Below the pieces are notes generated by a model. It saw nothing but the letters and a program-made list of their open reading frames with translations. It searched no databases and was not told the DNA's origin. A program made the translations under genes and the position numbers. This document shows positions 8,726 through 17,343 of a stretch of 47,760 bases of DNA, piece after piece. Origin of the DNA: Lapidilactobacillus gannanensis (lineage in GTDB: Bacteria; Bacillota; Bacilli; Lactobacillales; Lactobacillaceae); the NCBI RefSeq assembly GCF_003946675.1, contig NZ_RHOT01000018.1:1-47760 (forward strand), given 5' to 3'. The number at the start of each line of letters is the position of its first letter. Position 1 is the first letter of the stretch.

Positions 8726-9034
8726 TTACATCAAGCCCCGAGTATATTTACCCATTGTTTGTTCTGTCTCGTGATCAACCGTCGCTAAAGCCTGATTGAA
8801 AGCTTGAATCAATAAGTCTTGTAACATATCCGGATCATCAGGATCAATCACTTTAGGATTGATTTGTAAATCCTGAATTTCTCGCTTGCCATTCATCTTA
8901 ACTTGAACTAAGTCATCACTGGATTTACCGACAAAAGCCTTTTCGTCTAATTGTGCTTGCGCTACCTGCATTTCTTTTTGTAACTTTTGCATCTTTTTCA
9001 TCATACCAGCCATATTACCACTACCACGCATCAT
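8726..9034 (-). CDS. ebfC: Nucleoid-associated protein EbfC/YbaB
   Basis: 102 aa, Met/Lys-rich N-terminus (NMAGMMKKMQKLQKEMQ) followed by the tweezer-like beta fold of the YbaB family. Dimeric DNA-binding protein. Two ATGs stand at 9034 and 9031; the first is taken, with AGGAG ahead. Standard dnaX-ebfC-recR order, 14 bp after dnaX. Confidence 0.93.
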   Translation of the reverse strand: MMRGSGNMAGMMKKMQKLQKEMQVAQAQLDEKAFVGKSSDDLVQVKMNGKREIQDLQINPKVIDPDDPDMLQDLLIQAFNQALATVDHETEQTMGKYTRGLM

Positions 9035-9048
9035 TATTCATCCACTCC

Positions 9049-10773
9049 TTAATCTTTTTCAACTTTAATAATTGTTTTACCAAATAGCTGCTCTGCCTGA
9101 CTAATAACAGCCGGTTGTTCCGGTTCAGTGGCAGTTGTTGGCGTAGCTTCACCTAATTGTTGCTGTTTCTTTTTGTGTAAATCTTGAATATAATCCTGCC
9201 GTAGTGCTGGCCATTGGTCCTTTTCAACCAAAACAATATTGGCATCATTATTCATAAAATGATTCAACTCTTGCTTCAAATCAGTTTGTAACGTCTGATC
9301 CTCATTAGCCGTCTTCAAAGTGAAAGCATACTCAAAGGCAACCACAATTGCCGCTGGACTTGCAGCTACTGGTTCAGACACATTCATCATCGCTCGCTTT
9401 GCTGGCGACAACTTATCTAATAAGTCTGGCCAAACCTCACGAACAGCACTGAGATCTTCTTTTGTTGCCGCTGCCAAAACTTGATAGATAGCTTGGCGAT
9501 TAACTTTTGGTGCTGCTTGATGACTTGTCTTCTTCGGTTTAGCCACAGTTGCTGGCGACTGAATACCAGTTTGTTTTAGCTGTTTAACTTGTTCCTGTAA
9601 TTGTTGCACTTCCGTTTGTAACTGATTAACCAACGTCTGATCGACAGCTACGGCCTGTTCATCGGCTACAGCTGAGGCTGGCGTTTCACGTAAAAGATTA
9701 ACTAAGCGGACCGTTAAAACTTCTAGGAACAAATCACCATGTGTGCTGTTACGCAACTGTTGCAACGTCTCATTCGCAAAACCAATCATTTGATAAAGTT
9801 GTGCCGTACTAAGTTGTGCTGCAAATGGCTTCAATGATTCCGGTAAGGGACGATAATTTAAACTAGCTACCAATTCTGGACTATTCTGTTGTAACAACAA
9901 ATTACGGAATAATTCGATTATGCTTTCAATTAACCGGGTAGTCGCACGTCCATTTGCGAATAACTGTGTGATTTGCTGAAGTGCCTGATCCAAATCCTGC
10001 TGAAAAACAGCACTTAAATAGGCCGCTAATTGCCGATCACTGGCATCACCAGTAACTTCTAGGGCATTCTCTAAAGAAACATGATCTTGCCCGAAAGAAA
10101 GAACCTGATCCAGAATACTTAAGGCATCCCGCATCCCACCATCAGCAGCGCGGCTAATCACTTGTAAGGCTGGCTCATCGTAACTGATTTGTTTCTGGTC
10201 AAGAATCTTGACCATCTGTTCCGTTAAATCAGCCGGCGTGATTCGTCGAAAATTAAAGCGCTGCGTCCGTGAAATAATGGTTGCTGGTACTTTTTGAATC
10301 TCCGTGGTGGCCAAAATGAAAACCACGTGCGCTGGCGGTTCTTCAAGCGTTTTTAAGAGTGCGTTGAAGGCACCCGTTGATAACATATGCACTTCATCAA
10401 TGATGTAAACTTTATATTTTGCTTCAGTTGGCGGATATTTAACCTTATCGCGAATGTCACGAATTTCATCGACCCCATTATTTGAAGCCGCATCAATTTC
10501 AATAACATCAGTGAGGCGATTCTCATTCACTGCTCGACAAATATCACAGTGATTACAAGGCTCTCCGTCAACTGGCGTTAAACAATTTATTGCCTTTGCA
10601 AAAATCTTTGCACAAGAAGTTTTTCCAGTTCCTCGTGGGCCTGCAAATAGATAAGCGTGACTAATTTGATCAGTCAAAATTGAATTTTTAAGCGTTTGGG
10701 TGACAATTTTCTGACCAACTACTTCGCCAAAAGTCTGTGGTCGCCACACCCGATACAACGCCTGATACGCCAT
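9049..10773 (-). CDS. dnaX: DNA polymerase III gamma/tau subunit
   Basis: 574 aa from ATG at 10773 (MAYQALYRVWRPQTF, the conserved N-terminus); the open frame runs 35 codons further but without similarity. AAA+ module: Walker A GPRGTGKTS, Cys4 zinc site from CLTPV to CDIC, Walker B IDEVHM, sensor-1 segment ATTEIQK. The C-terminal half has a Q-rich coiled coil near residues 400-420 and the tau polymerase-binding region. I saw no slippery A-run with a hairpin that would give a short gamma form. Confidence 0.95.
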   Translation of the reverse strand: MAYQALYRVWRPQTFGEVVGQKIVTQTLKNSILTDQISHAYLFAGPRGTGKTSCAKIFAKAINCLTPVDGEPCNHCDICRAVNENRLTDVIEIDAASNNGVDEIRDIRDKVKYPPTEAKYKVYIIDEVHMLSTGAFNALLKTLEEPPAHVVFILATTEIQKVPATIISRTQRFNFRRITPADLTEQMVKILDQKQISYDEPALQVISRAADGGMRDALSILDQVLSFGQDHVSLENALEVTGDASDRQLAAYLSAVFQQDLDQALQQITQLFANGRATTRLIESIIELFRNLLLQQNSPELVASLNYRPLPESLKPFAAQLSTAQLYQMIGFANETLQQLRNSTHGDLFLEVLTVRLVNLLRETPASAVADEQAVAVDQTLVNQLQTEVQQLQEQVKQLKQTGIQSPATVAKPKKTSHQAAPKVNRQAIYQVLAAATKEDLSAVREVWPDLLDKLSPAKRAMMNVSEPVAASPAAIVVAFEYAFTLKTANEDQTLQTDLKQELNHFMNNDANIVLVEKDQWPALRQDYIQDLHKKKQQQLGEATPTTATEPEQPAVISQAEQLFGKTIIKVEKD

Positions 10774-11026
10774 GCTGACACCTTCTTTTCTTGAACTGAT
10801 ATCCAACAGATTCCTTATTATGTTACCACAAATTCTACTACTAACTGTACCAAAACAATGGCTAACTGTCATCCACAATTAAATAAAAATCTTGACCGAC
10901 AACACCAGATAATCATCTGAAAAAGCCAGTTGCAACAGCGCAGCAAGGCACACTCGCAAACAACTTTTATGTCCCCTTTTTGGTGAAAGATAGTCAATTG
11001 ACATCAGTGACTTTGAAATTTTGGTC

Positions 11027-11112
11027 AAAAAAATAAGGCACATGTTCTACCCCACTTAGTGCTGCTTTCTTCCGAATCTGACACGATTCGTAGGGAGGAC
11101 ATTGCCTTAGCC
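11027..11112 (-). ncRNA. ffs: Signal recognition particle RNA, small bacterial (4.5S) type
   Basis: The minus strand carries the SRP domain IV signature: GTGTCAGATTCGGAAGAAAGC with the GGAA tetraloop and the following asymmetric loop GCAGCACTAAG. The ends TAAGGCA and TGCCTTA pair, and TTTTTTT follows (a terminator tail). It has no Alu domain, unlike the longer Bacillus scRNA. Position between tadA and dnaX is the common one in lactobacilli. A -10-like TATATA stands about 20 bp upstream of the 5' end. Confidence 0.92.
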
Positions 11113-11153
11113 TTAACGGCAATATATATTGTAACTAATTTTCGCTTAAAAAG

Positions 11154-11687
11154 CTAGCCTTGTTCCTGATTTTTAGAAAATTGTTGGCGTTGCTTTTTGG
11201 CTGCCTTCTGTCGCTGACGAATTGCTCGGAAAAAATCCTGTAATAATGCTTGCGTTTTTTCTCGCTCTACATCAGGAAAAACACCAGGTTGATGATTAAA
11301 CCGTGAGTCTGCTAGTAAATTAACCAATGTGCCAGCAGCACCAGCTTTGGGATCTGGCGCGCCAAAATAAACCTGTTCAATGCGACTATTAATAATCGCA
11401 CCAGCACACATCGGACAGGGTTCTAACGTGACAAAAATACGACAATCTTCTAAACGCCAGCTTCCTAATGACTGACAAGCCTGGCGAATTGCCAAGATTT
11501 CGGCATGATCAGTCGCATCTTGACTAGTCTCGCGCAGATTATACCCACGACCAATAATCTGACCATGGTACTCAATGACTGCGCCAATCGGAACCTCCCC
11601 AATTGCCGCTGCTTGCTCAGCTTCTTGTATGGCAGCATTCATAAAATAATTCTGTTGTTCTAGCGCTACCGGAACCAACCGATCCAC
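11154..11687 (-). CDS. tadA: tRNA-specific adenosine-34 deaminase TadA
   Basis: 177 aa zinc deaminase. His61 and Glu63 (HAE) and Cys91/Cys94 (PCPMC) form the metal and proton-shuttle site. It converts A34 to inosine in the ICG anticodon of tRNA-Arg. GTG start at 11687 behind AAAGGGTG. A basic, glutamine-rich tail (RQRQKAAKKQRQQF) extends the C-terminus beyond the catalytic core, as in other lactobacilli. Transcribed toward the SRP RNA. Confidence 0.94.
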   Translation of the reverse strand: MDRLVPVALEQQNYFMNAAIQEAEQAAAIGEVPIGAVIEYHGQIIGRGYNLRETSQDATDHAEILAIRQACQSLGSWRLEDCRIFVTLEPCPMCAGAIINSRIEQVYFGAPDPKAGAAGTLVNLLADSRFNHQPGVFPDVEREKTQALLQDFFRAIRQRQKAAKKQRQQFSKNQEQG

Positions 11688-11756
11688 GAATCAAGCACCC
11701 TTTCTTTTAAGCGGGAAAACATGTTAAACTAAAAATAAAAACGGTGGTTACAAATC

Positions 11757-12635
11757 ATGAGTACAGGAACCAACGATCTTGTCATGCGTTTAAAAAACGC
11801 CTTCCCTAAATCACGAATCATCAGCGGGCCGCAAGCTGCAACAACAGCGGAGGAAGTTTGGTCCTTTGATGGTAACTGGTTAGCCATTCGGCGTAAAAAT
11901 CTCAATAGTACTAGCGAAGCGATTCTGCAAGATTTAAGTGATCAAAACTACGCTACTACTGCTCAAAATAATCCTTGGTATCAATTTCTAACCCAGCAAT
12001 CAACGATTCTACCACCAGCCACTACTAAAACAGTCCGGATCATTCAATTTAAATTAACTTTCCGTGATCAAAGTAACCAGACTGAATTAGAGCAATCCAT
12101 TTCTGACTTATTTAACCATTTGGTCTCTCATTTTTATTTAAACACCCAAACACTGATTGTTGTTCAAGCTAACGGCCCGGAAACTTTGACGCTACCTGAA
12201 TTAGAAAGCATTCTGCAAACCGTCGAAAGTGATTTCTTCGTTAAAATTCAGGCTTTTATCGGTAATTATTGGCCCCTAGATGAACAATTAGCACTTATTT
12301 TTAATGAAGAACAGGCTGTCTTTTCTAAGTCAACATCTTCCGTTAGTAGCTTGGCTACCTTAGCTTTAGATTATTACGCGCGGCCACAATTGCGTGAGTC
12401 GCCATTAGCCCAACAACTGAATAGTATTTTAAATAAGGATAATGAAATTAAGGATGTTATTATTGCCTTATATCAAAGTGCCGGTAATTTAAGTTCCGCC
12501 GCCAAGAAACTTTTCTTACACCGCAACACCTTACAATATCGCCTAGAAAGATTTTACGAGAGTACCAATTTAAATCTTAAGCAAATGGATGATTTGGTCT
12601 TATGTTATTTATTAATTACGGCTTTTAAAGATTAA
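11757..12635 (+). CDS. PucR/CdaR-type helix-turn-helix protein
   Basis: 292 aa. The last 60 or so residues form a PucR C-terminal HTH: NLSSAAKKLFLHRNTLQYRL, followed by a second helix pair. The N-terminal 200 residues have no motif I recognise and are rich in Q, N and L; lactobacillal homologs have been called leucine-rich protein. It is one of few plus-strand genes in the left half. It diverges from tadA and ends 11 bp inside the convergent rsmC, so the two genes overlap tail to tail. It probably regulates transcription; no target is evident. Confidence 0.75.
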   Translation: MSTGTNDLVMRLKNAFPKSRIISGPQAATTAEEVWSFDGNWLAIRRKNLNSTSEAILQDLSDQNYATTAQNNPWYQFLTQQSTILPPATTKTVRIIQFKLTFRDQSNQTELEQSISDLFNHLVSHFYLNTQTLIVVQANGPETLTLPELESILQTVESDFFVKIQAFIGNYWPLDEQLALIFNEEQAVFSKSTSSVSSLATLALDYYARPQLRESPLAQQLNSILNKDNEIKDVIIALYQSAGNLSSAAKKLFLHRNTLQYRLERFYESTNLNLKQMDDLVLCYLLITAFKD

Positions 12636-13239
12636 GGCCTTGTAAAATATAATAACCCTTATCTCGTTTAACAATTTCCGCTTGATCATAAACTGACTGT
12701 AATAATTTCAAAGCAGAGGGTGCCCCCTGCTTTTTTTGCATGACCGCGAAAAATTGTCCTTGTGGCTTTAAATACTGAATACTCTCACTGAGCAAACGCT
12801 GAACCACCGTTTTACCAGCACGAATTGGCGGATTAGTCAGAATAAAATCATAATCCTGAGCGGTTATTGCTTGATATCCATCACTGGCAAAAATATTGAC
12901 CTGATCTGTTACCTGATTGGCCGTCGCATTCTCTTGAGCCAAATCCAGCGCCCGTTGATTAACATCAACCAAAGTCACGACCGCTTGAGGATATGCTTTG
13001 GCAATGCTCAACCCAATTGGCCCATACCCGCAGCCCAGATCCAGCAATTTAAATGGTTGACCACTCGGCAAAAAAGGTGCCACAGCGTTCAACAAAACGA
13101 CGCTCCCATAATCAACCCGTTCCCGAGAAAAAACGCCTGCATCCGTGGTTAATTGCAACTGGTGACCTAACAGCTCAAAACTAAATGTTTCCCGTTGATG
13201 AGCTAGATCCTGATTATCTTCAAAATATTGATGACTCAT
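12625..13239 (-). CDS. rsmC: 16S rRNA (guanine1207-N2)-methyltransferase, RsmC/YbxB family
   Basis: 204 aa class I SAM methyltransferase, single-domain type of Firmicutes. SAM site LLDLGCGYGPIGLSIA, acidic strand VTLVDVN, and the catalytic NPPIR motif (DFILTNPPI) of N2-guanine methylases. Located next to the rplL operon as in Bacillus (ybxB). ATG at 13239; a TATAAT box lies at 13271-13276 with a poor -35. It converges with the PucR-type gene, overlapping by 11 bp. Confidence 0.9.
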   Translation of the reverse strand: MSHQYFEDNQDLAHQRETFSFELLGHQLQLTTDAGVFSRERVDYGSVVLLNAVAPFLPSGQPFKLLDLGCGYGPIGLSIAKAYPQAVVTLVDVNQRALDLAQENATANQVTDQVNIFASDGYQAITAQDYDFILTNPPIRAGKTVVQRLLSESIQYLKPQGQFFAVMQKKQGAPSALKLLQSVYDQAEIVKRDKGYYILQGLNL

Positions 13240-13421
13240 TGGTCAACCTCACTTCTTGTTCAATTTATTTATTATAGCATGGATACTACCTAGTCCAGTG
13301 TTTTACTTTAAAGCCATTTGGAATACCTTAGTTTTTCCAACAACATGTTCCAGTGATGCTCAACCCAACTCCTTAGTTCGGCCAGAAACGTCATGATTGG
13401 CAACTATCAATCAATGTCACT

Positions 13422-13466
13422 AAAAAACCACCTGACTCCCATATAACTGGGAATCAGGTGGTTTTT
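13422..13466 (-). terminator. Terminator of the rplJL operon
   Basis: Stem AAACCACCTGA / TCAGGTGGTTT with an inner CCCA/TGGG pair, then a T-run on the minus strand. Strong, and symmetrical enough to act both ways. The rest of 13240-13421 shows nothing I can name. Confidence 0.92.
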
Positions 13467-13489
13467 ATTTACTTTAATAAGTGATTAGC

Positions 13490-13858
13490 TTATTTGTAAG
13501 TAACAGTTGCGCCAACTTCTTCAAGTTTAGCTTTGATCTTGTCAGCTTCTTCAGGAGCAAGACCTTCCTTGATGATTGAAGGTGCCTTGTCAACTAAGCC
13601 TTTAGCATCTTTCAAGCCTAATTCAGTGATTTCACGAACAGCCTTGATAACCTTAACTTTTTCTTGACCTACTTCTGTTAATTCAACGTTTACTTCTGTT
13701 GGTTCTGCATCAGCAGCAGCGCCAGCAGCACCAGCAGCAGCTACAGGAGCTGCTGCAGTAACGCCAAATTCTTCTTCGATTGCTTTAACTAAATCGTTTA
13801 ATTCTAAGATTGTTGCATCTTTTAATTGATCAACAATTGCTTGTGTATCTAAAGCCAT
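13490..13858 (-). CDS. rplL: Ribosomal protein L7/L12
   Basis: 122 aa: N-terminal dimerisation helices, an alanine/glycine-rich hinge (residues about 40-55), and the globular C-terminal domain with [18 protein letters not shown](D/E)AK, which contacts translation factors. ATG at 13858 with GGAGG ahead; five upstream open codons are not coding. Follows rplJ by 45 bp. Confidence 0.97.
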   Translation of the reverse strand: MALDTQAIVDQLKDATILELNDLVKAIEEEFGVTAAAPVAAAGAAGAAADAEPTEVNVELTEVGQEKVKVIKAVREITELGLKDAKGLVDKAPSIIKEGLAPEEADKIKAKLEEVGATVTYK

Positions 13859-13903
13859 GTTTGTTTCCTCCAATTAATTAAATAATTTTAAATTTCAGGT
13901 AGA

Positions 13904-14410
13904 TTAAGCAGCTGGTTCGTCATCTTTTGCTTCGGCAACAGCCTTAACAGCATAAGCGACGTTGCGAACAGGAGCTTTTAATACAGAAAGTAACATTGAA
14001 AGCATACCGTCGCGGTCTGGCAAAGTAGCCAATTCTGCAATTGCATCCAATGAAGATACTTTACCTTCGATGATACCACCCTTGATTTCCAAGGCATCGA
14101 TACTCTTAGCAAACTTAGACATAACCCGAGCTGGGGCAGTGACATCATCGTAAGAGAAAGCAACGGCAGTAGGGCCAGTAAATGTTTCATCTAAGCCTTC
14201 ATAACCAGCTTTATCAGCGGCACGACGCAAGTAAGTATTCTTAACAACTTTCATTTCAACGCCTGCTTCACGTAATTCCTTACGTAATTCAGTCGCTTCA
14301 GCAACAGTTAAACCTAAGTAGTCAACAACGACAACTGATTTAGCTTTACTAAATTTTTCGTAGACGTCTTCAACAACAGAAGCTTTTTGTGCAATAATTG
14401 TTTCACTCAT
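13904..14410 (-). CDS. rplJ: Ribosomal protein L10
   Basis: 168 aa from ATG at 14410 ([20 protein letters not shown]), behind GGAGGTG. Binds 23S rRNA near L11 and carries the L12 dimers on its C-terminal helix. The open frame runs 30 codons further upstream, but that stretch is the RNA leader. The L10-L12 complex normally represses its own operon by binding that leader. Confidence 0.96.
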   Translation of the reverse strand: MSETIIAQKASVVEDVYEKFSKAKSVVVVDYLGLTVAEATELRKELREAGVEMKVVKNTYLRRAADKAGYEGLDETFTGPTAVAFSYDDVTAPARVMSKFAKSIDALEIKGGIIEGKVSSLDAIAELATLPDRDGMLSMLLSVLKAPVRNVAYAVKAVAEAKDDEPAA

Positions 14411-14572
14411 TTTTTTCACCTCCACGTAATATTTATCTTTCAACCACAAACATGCCGGGATTAAAAAATCTCTGTATCCGAAGACACAGAGATTAAGCAT
14501 TCATCATCTGGCCTCGGCAGGATATTAAGACATACGTCACCTGAGTCTTAGGTAGAAAAACTATTCTTAAAT
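14411..14572 (-). promoter_or_regulatory. Ribosomal protein L10 leader
   Basis: Untranslated leader of rplJL. It contains the kinked L10-binding element with CTAAGACTCAGGTGACG and TATCCTGCCGAGG, as in Firmicutes L10 leaders, followed by an intrinsic terminator and then the ribosome site. Confidence 0.85.
14463..14494 (-). terminator. Attenuator in the L10 leader
   Basis: Perfect 9-bp stem AATCTCTGT / ACAGAGATT (minus strand), followed by TTTT. It lies between the L10-binding element and rplJ, so bound L10-L12 would favour it. Confidence 0.85.
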
Positions 14573-14601
14573 AAGATAGCACGTCAATTGGTGCTTGTCA
14601 A
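14573..14601 (-). promoter_or_regulatory. Promoter of rplJL
   Basis: -35 TTGACA at 14596-14601, 17-bp spacer, -10 TATCTT at 14573-14578. The -35 begins 6 bp after the rplA stop codon. Confidence 0.7.
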
Positions 14602-14607
14602 ATGAGT

Positions 14608-15297
14608 TTAGAGTGAGTTAGTATCGATTGCTAAACCAGGACCGAATGTTGAAGTCAAAGTTAAACTCTTGATGTAAACACCCTTAGTTGCAGCTGGACG
14701 AGCCCGTAAAATGACGTCGTCAAGTGCCTTGAAGTTTTCGAACAATTGGTCTTCAGTAAAGCTTACTTTGCCGACAGGTGCATGGATCAAACCAGCCTTG
14801 TCAACACGGTAAGTTACTTTACCAGCTTTAACTTCTTCAACGGCTTTAGTAACGTCCATCGTTACGGTACCAGTCTTAGGGTTAGGCATTAAACCTTTAG
14901 GACCTAAGACCCGGCCTAAACGACCAACTTTGGCCATCATTGGTGGTGTTGCAACAGCAACATCAAAATCTAACCAACCGTCTTGGATACGTTGTACTAA
15001 GTCATCAGAACCAACAACGTCAGCACCTGCTTCTTCAGCAGCTTTTGCTTGTGGGCCTTCAGCGAAGACAACGACTTTTTGAGTTTTACCAGTACCGTTA
15101 GGCAAGACCATTGCCCCACGGATTTGTTGATCTGCTTGTTTAGGGTCAACGTTCAAGTTGTAAGCAACTTCAACAGTAGCGTCGAATTTTGCGAAATCAA
15201 CTTTCTTTAAAAGAGCGATGGCTTCTTTAGCAGTGTATTCTTTATTTTTGTCAACTTGCTTAAGTGCTTCAATGTACTTTTTGCCATGTTTTGACAT
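14608..15297 (-). CDS. rplA: Ribosomal protein L1
   Basis: 229 aa from ATG at 15297 ([17 protein letters not shown]), behind AAGGAGG. Two-domain L1 with the conserved [15 protein letters not shown] loop. L1 forms the stalk over the E site and classically represses the rplK-rplA operon by binding a leader that copies its rRNA site. A stem-loop resembling such a site stands just upstream. Confidence 0.97.
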   Translation of the reverse strand: MSKHGKKYIEALKQVDKNKEYTAKEAIALLKKVDFAKFDATVEVAYNLNVDPKQADQQIRGAMVLPNGTGKTQKVVVFAEGPQAKAAEEAGADVVGSDDLVQRIQDGWLDFDVAVATPPMMAKVGRLGRVLGPKGLMPNPKTGTVTMDVTKAVEEVKAGKVTYRVDKAGLIHAPVGKVSFTEDQLFENFKALDDVILRARPAATKGVYIKSLTLTSTFGPGLAIDTNSL

Positions 15298-15322
15298 TAT
15301 TTTTCCTCCTTGCAAATGTGGT

Positions 15323-15380
15323 CAAGTGGACGATGTTCTTATACTTGCCGTTTAACGACAGTCAATCGTCCTCCCACTTG
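15323..15380 (-). promoter_or_regulatory. Stem-loop before rplA, possible L1-binding site
   Basis: The minus strand pairs CAAGTGG + GAGGACGAT with ATCGTCC + ACTTG, leaving unpaired bases on the 5' arm (GTGGGAGGAC). The asymmetric loop after GTGGGAGG recurs in the hairpin before rplK. Confidence 0.55.
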
Positions 15381-15418
15381 ATTGAACAATTTTCATTGTC
15401 TATCCGACTAGCAATAAG

Positions 15419-15844
15419 CTATTCAGTGACTTCAAAGCCCATGCTTCTTGCAGTACCTTCAACCATGCGCATAGCTGCTTCAACGTCAGCTGCGTTTAGG
15501 TCTTGCATTTTGGTTTCAGCAATTTTACGAACTTGGTCTTTAGAAACCTTAGCTACCTTCTTAGTATTAGGTTCGCCAGAGCCATGTTCAACACCAGCAG
15601 CCTTCTTCAAAAGAACAGCAGCAGGTGGTGTCTTAGTAACGAAGTCGAATGAACGATCTTCGTAGACAGTGATAACAACAGGAATAATCATTCCTGCTTG
15701 ATCAGCAGTCCGTGCATTGAAATCCTTAGTGAAGCCCATAATGTTAATACCGGCTTGACCTAATGCAGGACCAACTGGAGGTGCTGGAGTCGCTTTACCA
15801 GCAGGGATCTGTAACTTAACGATGTTCGCAACTTTTTTTGCCAC
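15419..15844 (-). CDS. rplK: Ribosomal protein L11
   Basis: 141 aa, the exact family length, from GTG at 15844 ([25 protein letters not shown]) behind AAGGAGG. The frame is open upstream but that is leader. N-terminal domain contacts thiostrepton and release factors; C-terminal domain binds 23S rRNA helices 43/44. First gene of rplK-rplA. Confidence 0.97.
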   Translation of the reverse strand: MAKKVANIVKLQIPAGKATPAPPVGPALGQAGINIMGFTKDFNARTADQAGMIIPVVITVYEDRSFDFVTKTPPAAVLLKKAAGVEHGSGEPNTKKVAKVSKDQVRKIAETKMQDLNAADVEAAMRMVEGTARSMGFEVTE

Positions 15845-15869
15845 GGGATAAAACCTCCTTAATCCGTGT

Positions 15870-15904
15870 TGTGGTAAATGGAGATCGAAATTTCTCCTCC
15901 CACA
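15870..15904 (-). promoter_or_regulatory. Stem-loop before rplK, possible L1-binding site
   Basis: TGTGG ... CCACA enclosing GGAGA / TCTCC, with extra bases on both sides. Like the hairpin before rplA, its 5' arm reads GTGGGAGGA. It ends 26 bp before the rplK start, where L1 repression would work. Confidence 0.55.
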
Positions 15905-15921
15905 TAAAAGCACACTAGAGT

Positions 15922-15950
15922 AATATAGCATATTACTGGCTTAATTGAAA
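15922..15950 (-). promoter_or_regulatory. Promoter of rplK-rplA
   Basis: Extended -10 TGCTATATT (TATATT at 15922-15927), 17-bp spacer, weak -35 TTTCAA at 15945-15950. Confidence 0.5.
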
Positions 15951-15997
15951 TAAAAATCTGAAAGTTTTGTTAATCACCTGAAAATTTTCAGGATAAA

Positions 15998-16543
15998 TTA
16001 CAACTTGTCAACTTGATCGAAATCTAGTTCCGCATTAGTCTCACGATTAAACATATCAATAACCACTTTTAATTTAAGCTTTTCTGGATCAACTTCAGTG
16101 ATTTTACCAGTCAGACCAGTAAAAGCACCATCAACAATCTTAATTGTCTCACCAACATCAAACTTTAAGTCCGCATGACGACTACTTAAACCAAGATCAT
16201 GTAAAATATGTTTGATTTCGCTGTCTAATAAAGGGGCTGGCTTACTACCAGACCCATGACTGCCAACAAAACCAGTGACACCAGGAGTATTCCGAACAAT
16301 AAACCAAGCTTGGTCAGTCATGACCATTTCTACTAAAACATAACCAGGAAAAGTTTTGCGAATTTCTTCTTTTTCTTTACCGTTTTTAATTTCCTTTTCA
16401 GTTTCTTCTGGCACGATAACCCGAAAAATATTGTTTTCCATCCCCATTGAAGTTGCCCGGGATTCTAGATTTGCTTTAACTTTATTTTCATAACCAGAAT
16501 AAGTATGAAGGACATACCATTTCTTTTCGATTGATTCAACCAT
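15998..16543 (-). CDS. nusG: Transcription termination/antitermination factor NusG
   Basis: 181 aa. NGN domain (KKWYVLHTYSGYENKVKANLE, FPGYVLVEM) followed by a KOW domain (FDVGETIKIVDGAFTGLTGKI). Binds the RNA polymerase clamp and modulates pausing. ATG at 16543 behind AAAGGATC. It is separated from secE by a terminator and has its own promoter. A CCTGAAAATTTTCAGG palindrome follows the gene and may serve as its weak 3' signal. Confidence 0.97.
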   Translation of the reverse strand: MVESIEKKWYVLHTYSGYENKVKANLESRATSMGMENNIFRVIVPEETEKEIKNGKEKEEIRKTFPGYVLVEMVMTDQAWFIVRNTPGVTGFVGSHGSGSKPAPLLDSEIKHILHDLGLSSRHADLKFDVGETIKIVDGAFTGLTGKITEVDPEKLKLKVVIDMFNRETNAELDFDQVDKL

Positions 16544-16584
16544 TTTTTAATGATCCTTTCTTGATTACTATCGGTATTATTTGA

Positions 16585-16616
16585 CCAAAATAAAAAAACT
16601 CCGCCAACACGAAGTT
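16585..16616 (-). terminator. Terminator-like hairpin in the nusG leader
   Basis: Minus strand AACTTCG / CGGAGTT (7 pairs including one G-U), loop TGTTGG, followed by seven T. It lies between the nusG promoter and start codon, so it could attenuate nusG. Confidence 0.55.
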
Positions 16617-16630
16617 TCTCAACTGCTTCC

Positions 16631-16659
16631 ATTATACAAAAAAGCGAGACTAGAAACAA
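16631..16659 (-). promoter_or_regulatory. Promoter of nusG
   Basis: -10 TATAAT at 16631-16636, 17-bp spacer, -35 TTGTTT at 16654-16659. The -35 is the loop and arm of the secE terminator. Confidence 0.65.
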
Positions 16660-16671
16660 GTCTAGCCTCGC
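16638..16671 (-). terminator. Terminator after secE
   Basis: Stem GCGAG + CTAGA / TCTAG + CTCGC with one mismatch, then TTTTTT on the minus strand. Confidence 0.85.
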
Positions 16672-16681
16672 CAGAGATCCA

Positions 16682-16867
16682 CTACTTAAAAATAAATTGT
16701 GTCAAAAGTTTGTTTAACACGAAATCGCATAATGCAAAGTATAGTGCAAACAAAATTGATGTTGAAACAACAACCCAGCTATCGCGACGTGTTTGTTTCA
16801 TTGTTGGCCAAGCAACCAACTTCATTTCTTGACCGACACTCTTAAAGAATTTAAATAATCGTTTCAT
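16682..16867 (-). CDS. secE: Protein translocase subunit SecE
   Basis: 61 aa, the short single-span Gram-positive form. An amphipathic N-terminal helix (LFKFFKSVGQEMKLVAWPT) with the conserved W-P is followed by one membrane segment. Clamps SecY in the translocon. ATG at 16867 with GAGGAG ahead. Follows rpmG by 17 bp. Confidence 0.95.
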   Translation of the reverse strand: MKRLFKFFKSVGQEMKLVAWPTMKQTRRDSWVVVSTSILFALYFALCDFVLNKLLTQFIFK

Positions 16868-16884
16868 CTGTAATTGCTCCTCAA

Positions 16885-17034
16885 CTAACGCGTTTCTTTA
16901 TGCAAAGTATGTTTACCACAATGTTTACAAAACTTGCGAACTTCCAACCGTTCAGTCCGTTGATTGTTCTCAGTGATCGTGTAATTACGCGATCCACAAA
17001 CGGTACAAGCGAGGGCTACTTTTCTAACTGACAT
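16885..17034 (-). CDS. rpmG: Ribosomal protein L33 (zinc-ribbon form)
   Basis: 49 aa, shorter than most gene-finding cut-offs: it begins [18 protein letters not shown] and ends KHTLHKETR. Both CxxC pairs (CTVC and CKHC) are present, so this is the zinc-binding C+ form; many Firmicutes keep a C- paralog elsewhere for zinc shortage. ATG at 17034, AGAT-type weak ribosome site. The order sigH-rpmG-secE-nusG is the Firmicutes standard. Confidence 0.93.
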   Translation of the reverse strand: MSVRKVALACTVCGSRNYTITENNQRTERLEVRKFCKHCGKHTLHKETR

Positions 17035-17095
17035 CTATCTGGCCACCCTTTTTTAACTAACATTAAATTTAGCATAAACATAACCAAATTACAAG

Positions 17096-17213
17096 AGTGT
17101 GAGGAGCGACGTACTTTTGGCGTAGCGTAATTTCGATAATTTGATTGGGCACTGCAAGTGACCGAGCAAATTATCAAATTAGGCCTAGCCATTTGTCGCT
17201 CCGAACACGTTTT
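17096..17213 (-). repeat. Palindromic element, tandem copy 1
   Basis: 118 bp that folds nearly end to end. Outer ends are AAACGTGTTC and TCACACT (minus strand); base stem GAGCGAC/GTCGCTC; middle stem GATAATTTG/CAAATTATC; tip CACT-GCA-AGTG. Copies 2 and 3 follow with different stem bases that still pair. Confidence 0.85.
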
Positions 17214-17220
17214 AAACCAA

Positions 17221-17337
17221 AGTGTGAGGAGTGCCGGGTAGACGACATAGCCTAATTTCAATTATTTGATTGAGCGGTGCAACCGATCGAGCAAATAATT
17301 AAATTAGGCATAGACGTCTGGCACCCAGAACACGTTT
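17221..17337 (-). repeat. Palindromic element, tandem copy 2
   Basis: 117 bp. Same ends as copy 1; base stem GAGTGCC/GGCACCC (one mismatch), middle stem ATTATTTG/CAAATAAT, tip CGGT-GCA-ACCG. Its outer flank reads GCTGAAACGTGTTC on the minus strand, the same 14 bases as in most of the dispersed copies. Confidence 0.85.
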
Positions 17338-17343
17338 CAGCAG

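Noticed and set aside
9049..10773. Programmed frameshift in dnaX giving a gamma form
   Set aside because: No A-AAA-AAG-type slippery run followed by a stem in the expected middle third.
10774..11026. tRNA gene beside the SRP RNA
   Set aside because: No cloverleaf or CCA end can be formed; the stretch holds only the dnaX upstream region and the SRP RNA tail.
16465..16659. 64-residue open frame across the nusG start
   Set aside because: It spans the promoter, leader hairpin and nusG start in another frame; no ribosome site.
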